Assembly: GCA_937901465.1 (NCBI GenBank)
Contig: CALGTU010000201.1
Location: 1 to 7,198, forward strand
Reading direction: 5' to 3'
Origin: an uncultured Clostridia bacterium
GTDB taxonomy: Bacteria; Bacillota; Clostridia; Oscillospirales; Ruminococcaceae
DNA: 7,198 nucleotides
Shown here: positions 1-4,626 of the stretch, piece after piece
Position numbering within the stretch: the first letter of the stretch is position 1
Layout of the letters: each line of letters begins with the position of its first letter
Made by a program: the position numbers and the translations under genes
Notes under the pieces: model-generated
Told to the model about the DNA's origin: nothing
Database searches by the model: none
What the model saw: the letters and a program-made list of their open reading frames with translations, nothing else

Positions 1-163
1 AAATCTTGCAAGAAAAGAAGGTCTTCTTGTAGGTGTTTCGGCAGGTGCCGCTACATTTGCCGCGGTTGACATTGCAAAGCGTCCTGAAAATAGTGGCAAA
101 AATATAGTTGTTCTTTTACCCGATACAGGAATGAGATATCTTTCGACTGCGATGTTTGAATAG
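1..163 (+). CDS. cysK: Cysteine synthase (O-acetylserine sulfhydrylase), C-terminal end only
   Basis: Partial gene: the window holds only the last 53 codons and the stop TAG at 161-163. The reading frame begins at base 2 and gives NLARKEGLLVGVSAGAA near the start, then DIAKRPENSGKNIVVLLPDT and RYLSTAMF at the end. This is the characteristic C-terminal pattern of the PLP-dependent cysteine synthase family: the serine-rich phosphate-proximal loop (VGVSAGAA), then the last strand VVLLPDTG and the RYLST tail. The family makes cysteine from O-acetylserine and sulfide in the cytoplasm. The active-site lysine and substrate loop lie upstream, outside the window, so a close relative (for example a CysM-type or cystathionine beta-synthase-like enzyme) cannot be excluded, although the tail fits CysK best. 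It ends in a hairpin terminator three bases after the stop. Confidence 0.88.
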   Translation, partial: NLARKEGLLVGVSAGAATFAAVDIAKRPENSGKNIVVLLPDTGMRYLSTAMFE

Positions 164-165
164 CA

Positions 166-197
166 AAAAACGAGGTGTTTTAAAACACCTCGTTTTT
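166..197. terminator. Bidirectional intrinsic terminator between cysK and the amidohydrolase
   Basis: A perfect palindrome with arms 166-181 (AAAAACGAGGTGTTTT) and 182-197. The GC-rich core CGAGGTG/CACCTCG is flanked by A-run and T-run, so it gives a hairpin plus U-tract on both strands. It lies 3 bases after the cysK stop and 5 bases beyond the stop of the convergent amidohydrolase, and so serves both genes. Confidence 0.93.
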
Positions 198-201
198 ATT
201 T

Positions 202-1356
202 CTATGATAAAAATCTTCTTGCGGTTTCGGCATAAGAATATGCTCCGATTTTTAAAACCTCTTCATCGAAAACAACTTTGGGATTATGGGCTGTATATTC
301 TCCCCTTTCGTCCGAAAAGCCCGATGAAAGATAAATCATCGCCGAAGGAACTTTTTCTGCGATGAAAGAAAAATCCTCAGAGGCGGCGGCTTTCATTCCC
401 TCTATACCCTCAAAGCCTTTGTCTGAAATAACTTTTACCGCCAAATCGGTTATCTTTTCATCACATAAAAGAGCGGGCGTTTCTGATAAAAGAGTTACTT
501 TCACTTTTCCGTTATAAGCTTTTGATATACTCTCTACTACTTCTTTTATACGAGAAAAAATGCGGTCTGTTTCTGCATTGTCATCAGACCTTAATGAACC
601 TTCCATAAAAGCGGTTTCGGGAATGATGTTGAGTGCTGTTCCTGCTGAGATTTTACCGATTGTGAGAAAGGACTTGAAATCAGGATTACCCTCTTTTGAA
701 ACAAGAGAAGAAAGTGCGTCATAGATTTTTATAAGAACAAAAAGTGCGTCAATCGAAAGATGAGGATAAGCACCGTGTCCGCCTTTGCCTTTGGTTTCTA
801 TACGGAACATTTTTACCGCCGACATCATAGGAGAATTTTTATTATACATAAATTTACCCGTCGGAATTCTTCCCGCAGCAACATGAAAAGCAATCGCAAC
901 ATCAGGTACAGGATTTTCGAGTATGCCGTTTTCTATCATATTTTTTGAACCCAATAGCAATTCTTCAGCGGGCTGAAACATAAATTTTACAGTTCCCTTA
1001 AGTTCTGTTTCGGTTTCTTTCAACATCTTTGCGGCGGTAAGAAGCATCGAAGTATGCATATCGTGTCCGCAGGTGTGGGCATTTCCGTTTTCGCTTTTGA
1101 AATCCTCTTTACTTTCTTCTTTCATAGGCAAAGCGTCCATATCGGCACGAAGGAGAATGACAGGGTTTCCTTTGCCTATCATCGCTGTTATCCCCTTTCC
1201 GCATGGAGTTGGATTTATGCCATAACTTTTCAGTTTTTCAGAAACGAATTCTGTTGTTTTTGGCAAATCAAATCCCGTTTCGGCATTTTTATGAAGATAA
1301 CGTCGGTTTTCTTTTGTTTCAGAAAAAAGTTCTTCGGCTCTTTTTAAGTAATCCAT
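202..1356 (-). CDS. M20D-family amidohydrolase / metallopeptidase (hippurate or IAA-amino-acid hydrolase type)
   Basis: A 384-residue cytoplasmic enzyme with no signal peptide. Family motifs appear in the expected order: LRADMDALPM (69-78), HTCGHDMH (94-101), QPAEE (128-132), AFHV (156-159), HGAYPH (194-199, start of the lid/dimerisation domain), ASEDFSF (325-331) and AHNPKVVFDEE (356-366). By comparison with M20D enzymes the metal ligands would be Cys96, His98, Glu132, His158 and His357; all are present, so the enzyme looks active. The family removes an acyl or aryl group from N-acylated amino acids (hippurate, N-acetyl amino acids, indole-acetyl conjugates, N-acetyl-diaminopimelate). The true substrate cannot be told from sequence. 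Length is normal for the family. Start at ATG 1356 is supported by AAAGGTG at 1365-1371. It is alone on its strand, with terminators on both sides; a weak promoter TTTTCA-17-TATCAT may lie just upstream near 1390-1420. Confidence 0.93.
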   Translation of the reverse strand: MDYLKRAEELFSETKENRRYLHKNAETGFDLPKTTEFVSEKLKSYGINPTPCGKGITAMIGKGNPVILLRADMDALPMKEESKEDFKSENGNAHTCGHDMHTSMLLTAAKMLKETETELKGTVKFMFQPAEELLLGSKNMIENGILENPVPDVAIAFHVAAGRIPTGKFMYNKNSPMMSAVKMFRIETKGKGGHGAYPHLSIDALFVLIKIYDALSSLVSKEGNPDFKSFLTIGKISAGTALNIIPETAFMEGSLRSDDNAETDRIFSRIKEVVESISKAYNGKVKVTLLSETPALLCDEKITDLAVKVISDKGFEGIEGMKAAASEDFSFIAEKVPSAMIYLSSGFSDERGEYTAHNPKVVFDEEVLKIGAYSYAETARRFLS

Positions 1357-1372
1357 ATTCTTTTCACCTTTC

Positions 1373-1401
1373 TTGACGGATTTTTTTATAGATGATATAA
1401 T
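1373..1401 (+). promoter_or_regulatory. Orphan plus-strand promoter-like sequence (TTGACG-17-TATAAT)
   Basis: TTGACG (1373-1378) and TATAAT (1396-1401) are separated by exactly 17 bases, close to the sigma-70/SigA consensus. No convincing plus-strand gene follows: the open frame starting near 1414 has no ribosome binding site and overlaps the small membrane-protein gene antisense. If active, it would make an antisense transcript to that gene. It overlaps the leader of the minus-strand amidohydrolase gene, so it may be a chance match or may influence that gene. Confidence 0.4.
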
Positions 1402-1446
1402 CTTTTTTAGTATGTGAAAAGAAAGAAAAAATATCCTGAAAATAAA

Positions 1447-1478
1447 AAAGACCTTATCCTTGAAAGGACAAAGTCTTT
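1447..1478 (-). terminator. Intrinsic terminator of the small membrane-protein gene
   Basis: Two 15-base arms, 1464-1478 and 1447-1461, pair fully when read as minus-strand RNA (two G-U wobbles), while the plus-strand RNA would have two mismatches; this gives the direction. The stem is followed on the minus strand by a U-rich run (complement of the A-run 1444-1449 and the A/T stretch before it). It begins 5 bases after the TGA stop at 1484-1486. Confidence 0.88.
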
Positions 1479-1483
1479 AAAAA

Positions 1484-1666
1484 TCATTCTATCGTTTCTG
1501 AAACGGAAGGTATATCTTCATCATCAAATTCGGGACGCGGGTCTTTTCCTATCTGTATTGCCATATTCGCAAAACATACAATCCCGAAAATTGCAAATGC
1601 TATTATAAGAAGAAGTGCTATATTAAGGCCACTGATTTTCTTTTTATCTTTCTTTTCTTCTGACAT
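1484..1666 (-). CDS. Small single-span membrane protein, unknown function
   Basis: A 60-residue protein that I do not recognise. It has a lysine-rich N-terminus (EEKKDKKK, 3-10), one hydrophobic segment at about 14-37 (NIALLLIIAFAIFGIVCFAN) and an acidic C-terminal tail (EFDDEDIPSVSETIE, 46-60). The positive inside-rule places the N-terminus in the cytoplasm and the acidic tail outside. It is a real gene despite its size, because it has a complete expression unit: a GGAGGG ribosome binding site at 1674-1679, 7 bases before the ATG, a consensus promoter at 1695-1723, and a hairpin terminator 5 bases after the stop. It is divergent from the deformylase-like gene, with a 74-base shared intergenic space, so a regulatory or functional link is possible but unproven. 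Confidence 0.8.
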   Translation of the reverse strand: MSEEKKDKKKISGLNIALLLIIAFAIFGIVCFANMAIQIGKDPRPEFDDEDIPSVSETIE

Positions 1667-1694
1667 TTCTTATCCCTCCGTATTGTTTTGTAAA

Positions 1695-1723
1695 ATTATA
1701 CCATACAAAAATATTTTTTTCAA
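1695..1723 (-). promoter_or_regulatory. Promoter of the small membrane-protein gene (extended -10)
   Basis: Read on the minus strand: -35 TTGAAA (1718-1723), a 17-base spacer, then TATAAT (1695-1700) preceded by TGG, which forms an extended -10 (TGnTATAAT). Transcription should start near 1688, 22 bases upstream of the start codon. No comparably good promoter is seen for the divergent deformylase-like gene; the best plus-strand candidate (TTGTAA at 1688-1693, TATTTT at 1712-1717, 18-base spacer) is weak and overlaps this one. Confidence 0.82.
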
Positions 1724-1740
1724 GTAAAGGACAGACTATT

Positions 1741-2154
1741 ATGATAAAAAAACTCATCCATTCACCTGAAATGTTATCGGTAAAATCAGAAATTGCAACA
1801 AAAGACGATATAAAAGTAGCAGACGACCTTTTAGAAACACTCATCTCACATAAAGACGGCTGCGTTGGAATGGCGGCAAATATGATAGGTGAAAACAAGC
1901 GTATAATCGCTTTTGACAACGACGGAGAATATATGGTTATGTTCAATCCTGAAATAGTAAAGATGTCTGAACCTTATGAAACAAAAGAAGGTTGTCTTTC
2001 TCTTCTCGGCGGTCCGCGGCCTTGTAAAAGATACAAGAAGATAAAGGTTAAATGGCAGAACGAAGATTTTAAAGAAAGAATAAAGAATTTTGAAGGGTTC
2101 ACAGCACAGATTATCCAGCACGAAATCGACCATTGCAACGGTATTCTTATATAA
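1741..2154 (+). CDS. Short peptide-deformylase-like protein with altered motif 1
   Basis: A 137-residue protein of the peptide deformylase fold. Motif 2 EGCLSL (83-88) supplies metal ligand Cys85, and motif 3 QHEIDH (126-131) supplies ligands His127 and His131 and the catalytic base Glu128. Deformylases remove the N-formyl group from nascent proteins using Fe2+ or Zn2+. Motif 1, normally GVGLAAPQIG, reads CVGMAANMIG (41-50), so the conserved catalytic glutamine is replaced by Met48. The protein is also shorter than usual (about 150-190 residues in typical enzymes) and stops six residues after motif 3, so the C-terminal helix or strand is missing. This looks like the divergent short deformylase-like group found beside a normal deformylase in many Firmicutes, rather than the housekeeping enzyme; that is from memory and was not checked. 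AAAGGA at 1726-1731 supports ATG 1741. Monocistronic, with its own terminator. Confidence 0.85.
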   Translation: MIKKLIHSPEMLSVKSEIATKDDIKVADDLLETLISHKDGCVGMAANMIGENKRIIAFDNDGEYMVMFNPEIVKMSEPYETKEGCLSLLGGPRPCKRYKKIKVKWQNEDFKERIKNFEGFTAQIIQHEIDHCNGILI

Positions 2155-2158
2155 AACC

Positions 2159-2197
2159 AAAAACTCCGCAGGGTGTATAACTTCCTGCGGAGTTTTT
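2159..2197. terminator. Terminator of the deformylase-like gene, active in both directions by sequence
   Basis: Perfect 14-base arms 2159-2172 (AAAAACTCCGCAGG) and 2184-2197 (CCTGCGGAGTTTTT) with an 11-base loop, starting 5 bases after the stop. The plus strand ends in TTTTT. The minus strand also ends in GAGTTTTTGGTTTT, so transcripts arriving from the right would stop here too. Confidence 0.93.
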
Positions 2198-2254
2198 AGT
2201 CTTAAGGGGTACTTACTGTATATTTTTGAGGTTCTAAGATATGTTCTTTTTAGC

Positions 2255-2272
2255 AGTTAGCCTTTGCTAACT
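2255..2272. promoter_or_regulatory. 18-base dyad overlapping the predicted start of the minus-strand transcript (possible operator)
   Basis: AGTTAGC (2255-2261), CTTT, GCTAACT (2266-2272): perfect 7-base half-sites. It begins 6 bases downstream of the -10 box at 2279-2284, covering the expected transcription start, which is a typical repressor position. The half-site resembles the GTTAGC/GCTAAC cores of DtxR/MntR-type metal-repressor sites; that comparison is from memory and weak. Confidence 0.5.
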
Positions 2273-2278
2273 ATATTT

Positions 2279-2307
2279 ATTTTAACCTTTTTATTTCCAT
2301 TTGTCAA
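2279..2307 (-). promoter_or_regulatory. Strong minus-strand promoter in the intergenic region
   Basis: On the minus strand, TTGACA (2302-2307) matches the -35 consensus exactly and TAAAAT (2279-2284) matches the -10 in five of six positions, with a 17-base spacer. It points away from araC, toward the 3' end of the deformylase-like gene, and no protein gene lies in its path. Confidence 0.65.
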
Positions 2308-2338
2308 CTATCAGAAAATAACTTTGGAAGATTTTATA

Positions 2339-2368
2339 AAATGTAGTTAGCATAAGGCAACTACATTT
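2339..2368 (-). terminator. Hairpin downstream of araC; possible terminator and/or second operator dyad
   Basis: Arms 2339-2348 (AAATGTAGTT) and 2359-2368 (AACTACATTT) pair perfectly over 10 bases. Two further G-C pairs form if one A is bulged. Only 16 bases separate it from the araC stop, so it is well placed as that gene's terminator, but the minus-strand tail TATAAAATC is not a good U-tract. The core AGTTAGC-ATAAGG-CAACT (2345-2362) shares 13 of 18 positions with the dyad at 2255-2272, so it may instead be a second binding site for the same regulator. Confidence 0.45.
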
Positions 2369-2384
2369 AGTCATAAGCTATAAC

Positions 2385-3122
2385 TTATTCATGCTTTGCA
2401 TACATATCGCGGTATTTTTTAGGAGTTATTCCTACTTTTTCTTTAAACAGAGTTATGAATGCACTTTGTGAAGAAAAGCCTAAAGCAAGTGCGATTTCAG
2501 AATAATCATAATCTGATAATGTAAGCATATTTTTGGCTGTATTTATCTTTACATCATGGACAAAATCTTTTGCTGTCATTCCCGTTTCTTTAAGAAACAG
2601 TTTTGAAAAATAGGTTACATTAAGTCCTGCGAACTCAGAAAGTTCGTTTACTGTAAGTTTTTTATCAAGGTTATCATAGATATAATCTATACTTCTTCTT
2701 ATATGGATAGATATTGCCATATCTTTTTTTATCGTTCTCATTCTGCTTGCATAGTCAAGCTGCATTTCTTCTAAAAGGTCGATGAGCTTTTCTTCGCTGT
2801 TGCAGACATCTGCCCTCTGAATGTATATATCTGCAAGAGTATATGCAGCATCGTGAGGCATTCCTCCATCAATACAATTTCTTGAAACCATTGCAACCGC
2901 AACGATTATATGGTATCTTATATTACGTAAGGAATCTTTTGAAAGAACGCCCTTTCCTTTAAGAAAATCTTTTCTTACTTCTGCCATATTCTTTTTTATC
3001 TGTTCTATCCTTCCCTCTCTTACATCGGCATAACGTTCATGTTCTTTGCTGTATGATGTTCTTTCAAAACCCTCTACCTTATGAAGATAAAGCTGATAAC
3101 TAAGGTCGCGGTTGGTATTCAT
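2385..3122 (-). CDS. AraC-family transcriptional regulator
   Basis: A 245-residue DNA-binding regulator. The C-terminal AraC/XylS domain (about 143-241) has both helix-turn-helix units: LTVNELSEFAGLNVTYFSKL (156-175) and YSEIALALGFSSQSAFITLF (207-226), followed by the family signature ending KEKVGITPKKYRD (227-239). The N-terminal 140 residues are alpha-helical and not a cupin arabinose-type pocket; the segment RNIRYHIIVAVAMVSRNCIDGG (66-87) followed by AYTLADIYIQ resembles the N-terminus of many clostridial AraC proteins whose ligand is unknown. CTCCTTT at 3131-3137 (AAAGGAG on the coding strand) supports ATG 3122. The gene is divergent from the MATE-dehydrogenase operon with 118 bases between, the usual layout for a local regulator, so it probably controls that operon and perhaps itself. 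The inducer is unknown. Confidence 0.9.
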   Translation of the reverse strand: MNTNRDLSYQLYLHKVEGFERTSYSKEHERYADVREGRIEQIKKNMAEVRKDFLKGKGVLSKDSLRNIRYHIIVAVAMVSRNCIDGGMPHDAAYTLADIYIQRADVCNSEEKLIDLLEEMQLDYASRMRTIKKDMAISIHIRRSIDYIYDNLDKKLTVNELSEFAGLNVTYFSKLFLKETGMTAKDFVHDVKINTAKNMLTLSDYDYSEIALALGFSSQSAFITLFKEKVGITPKKYRDMYAKHE

Positions 3123-3143
3123 CTTATCAACTCCTTTTTGATT

Positions 3144-3172
3144 ATGATAGCAGATTTTTATAATAAAAGCAA
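3144..3172 (-). promoter_or_regulatory. Promoter of the araC-type gene (extended -10)
   Basis: On the minus strand: -35 TTGCTT (3167-3172), 17 bases, -10 TATCAT (3144-3149) preceded by TGC (extended -10). The start site would be near 3137, so the leader is very short and the ribosome binding site at 3131-3137 lies at its 5' end. Confidence 0.65.
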
Positions 3173-3179
3173 GATTTTT
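3149..3179. promoter_or_regulatory. Direct repeat, candidate AraC-type operator
   Basis: AGCAGATTTTT (3149-3159) and AGCAAGATTTTT (3168-3179); the GATTTTT parts are 20 bases apart, close to two helical turns, as is common for the two contact sites of AraC-family proteins. The first copy touches the araC -10, the second covers its -35 and ends just before the place where a MATE -35 would sit. A third GATTTTT lies inverted at 3219-3225. The repeat is AT-rich and could arise by chance. Confidence 0.4.
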
Positions 3180-3204
3180 GAAATATTTTTATTTTCCCTC
3201 CCTT

Positions 3205-3210
3205 TATAAT
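3205..3210 (+). promoter_or_regulatory. -10 box of the MATE-dehydrogenase operon, without a good -35
   Basis: TATAAT matches the consensus and lies 31 bases before the start codon. At the proper distance upstream there is only AT-rich sequence (AATATT, 3182-3187); the nearest TTGAAA (3178-3183) is 21 bases away, too far. A good -10 with a poor -35 fits a promoter that depends on an activator, such as the divergent AraC-type protein. Confidence 0.5.
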
Positions 3211-3240
3211 ACAAATAGAAAAATCGGGAGGTGTTTAAAA

Positions 3241-4626
3241 ATGACAAAGACAACAGATCTTACAAAAGGCGGCATCACATCATCTATACTCGGATTTTAT
3301 TTTCCTATGCTGCTTACAAACATGTTACAACAGTTATACACAGTAGCCGACACAGCGATAGTCGGAAAAGGGCTCGGAGATGAAAAGTTAGCGGCAGTAG
3401 GAAATATGTCATCGCTTACTTTTCTTATATTCGGTTTTGCAATAGGGCTTGCAAACGGATTTTCAGTTGTAATAGCACAGAGTTTCGGTGCAAGAAACGG
3501 CGAAAAACTCAGGAAAAGCGTTGCGGCTACAGTTAAGCTTTTCATATTCTTTTCGGTAGTTCTTACATCTTTAAGCGTTGGATTTTTACCTAATCTTTTA
3601 ACTCTTATCCAGACAGACGCGGCTATTATAAAAGACGGTCTTATCTATGGATACATTATTTTCGGCGGACTTATCGTTACCCTTTCATACAATTTATGTT
3701 CGGGAATTTTAAGGGCTTTAGGCGACAGCAAAACTCCTTTCTTTGCGATAATTGTTTCTTCTGCAATAAATATTGTTCTCGACTTTTTGTTCATATTCGG
3801 ATTTAAAACAGGAGTTGAGGGTGCGGCTATCGCAACGGTTGTTTCTCAGATTGCATCAACACTTATATGTTTCGCAAAAATAAGAAATATAGACGAGCTT
3901 CGTTTTTCAAAGGAAGAATTCATTGGTTGCAATGCACTTATAGGCGAACTTATTTCAAACGGACTTCCTATGGCGCTTATGAACTCAATCACCGCTATCG
4001 GTTGCATCGTTCTTCAGTATTTCATAAATGGTATAGGCCTTGCTTATACAGAAGCGTATTCGGCTTGCAGTAAATATATAAACCTCTTTATGCAGCCCGC
4101 TTGCACAGCAGGATTTACAATCTCAGCGTTCACAAGCCAGAACTATGGTGCCGAAAGATACGACAGAATAAAATCAGGCGTTAAGGTATGCTTTGTTATA
4201 GCAACAATTACTTACTTTGTTTTAGGCTCTCTTATGGTGTTCATTCCACGTCAGTTAGCACTTCTTATGTTAAATGGTGATGAAGCGGTTTCTCTTGCGG
4301 CACAGTATCTCATTCCATCGGGAATAATGATTTTTGCGGTTGATTATCTTTTCATCTTCAGAAGCACAGTTCAGGGAATGGGAAAACCTATTATCCCGAT
4401 GATTTCAGGAATTGCTGAAATGATAATCAGAGTTGCTGTTGTATTTCTTCTGATAGAAAACACAGGCTTTATGGCAACAGCCTATGCACAGATTGCTGCC
4501 TGGGTCGGTGCACTTATAATGAACTTCTCGGCATATGTATTCTATATAAGAAAAGTTACGGTTAAATCAGAGCATAAGGTTGCTTTGTTCAATAAAAAAA
4601 TGAAAGGACAGATTTATAATGGATAA
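3241..4626 (+). CDS. MATE-family multidrug/toxin efflux transporter
   Basis: A 461-residue integral membrane protein with the length and about 12 hydrophobic segments of the MATE family, which exports organic cations and other toxic compounds using a Na+ or H+ gradient. Marks of the family: TVADTAIVGKGLG with the following LAAVG (34-54), the first-half loop IAQSFGARNGEKLRKSV (78-94), RALGDSKTP (158-166), and NIVLDFLFIFGFKTGVEGAA (177-196). The second half repeats the plan: SAFTSQNYGAERYDRIKSG (295-313) and VQGMGKPIIP (377-386), as expected from the internal duplication. It is most like the DinF/NorM-type MATE proteins of Firmicutes; the substrate cannot be predicted. I chose ATG 3241 because GGGAGG (3226-3231) lies 9 bases upstream; the longer frame from TTG 3178 would include the promoter and ribosome binding site. 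It is the first gene of an operon and overlaps the next by 8 bases. Confidence 0.94.
   Translation: MTKTTDLTKGGITSSILGFYFPMLLTNMLQQLYTVADTAIVGKGLGDEKLAAVGNMSSLTFLIFGFAIGLANGFSVVIAQSFGARNGEKLRKSVAATVKLFIFFSVVLTSLSVGFLPNLLTLIQTDAAIIKDGLIYGYIIFGGLIVTLSYNLCSGILRALGDSKTPFFAIIVSSAINIVLDFLFIFGFKTGVEGAAIATVVSQIASTLICFAKIRNIDELRFSKEEFIGCNALIGELISNGLPMALMNSITAIGCIVLQYFINGIGLAYTEAYSACSKYINLFMQPACTAGFTISAFTSQNYGAERYDRIKSGVKVCFVIATITYFVLGSLMVFIPRQLALLMLNGDEAVSLAAQYLIPSGIMIFAVDYLFIFRSTVQGMGKPIIPMISGIAEMIIRVAVVFLLIENTGFMATAYAQIAAWVGALIMNFSAYVFYIRKVTVKSEHKVALFNKKMKGQIYNG

Larger units (their letters stand above)
2159..2272 (-). ncRNA. Candidate small noncoding RNA of about 114 nt
   Basis: This is inferred from its boundaries, not from any known RNA family. 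A near-perfect minus-strand promoter (2279-2307) would start transcription near 2272, and the hairpin 2159-2197 would end it. The expected RNA opens with the dyad AGTTAGC-AAAG-GCTAACT as a 5' hairpin, runs through about 57 mostly unpaired, A-rich bases, and ends in the terminator hairpin. I find no ATG, GTG or TTG on this strand before the terminator, so it does not code for a peptide by ordinary rules. Alternatives: the leftover promoter and operator of a deleted gene, or a chance promoter. The 5' dyad may act on DNA as an operator and not as an RNA structure. Confidence 0.35.
2198..2384. other. Gene-free intergenic region with paired dyads
   Basis: This is 187 AT-rich bases between the convergent deformylase-like and AraC-type genes. 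No open frame with a ribosome binding site was found on either strand. It contains two related dyads (2255-2272 and 2345-2362), a strong minus-strand promoter between them, and a hairpin that may end araC transcription. Convergent genes normally need only terminators between them, so this content is more than expected. Confidence 0.7.

Noticed and set aside
1414..1608. Plus-strand open frame of 64 residues downstream of the orphan promoter
   Set aside because: No ribosome binding site, low-complexity lysine-rich start made by an A-run, and most of it is antisense to the better supported small membrane-protein gene.
1846..2160. Minus-strand open frame of 104 residues opposite the deformylase-like gene
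   Set aside because: It is fully antisense to a gene with clear family motifs, has no ribosome binding site, and would have to be transcribed through the terminator at 2159-2197.
2198..2384. Riboswitch or CRISPR-like repeats in the intergenic region
   Set aside because: Only two dyads with 90-base spacing and partial identity are present, there is no repeat-spacer pattern, and no downstream gene on either strand could be under riboswitch control.
3178..3240. Upstream extension of the MATE protein by 21 residues from TTG 3178
   Set aside because: The stretch contains the -10 box and the GGGAGG ribosome binding site for ATG 3241, its residues do not look like a MATE N-terminus, and no ribosome binding site fits TTG 3178.
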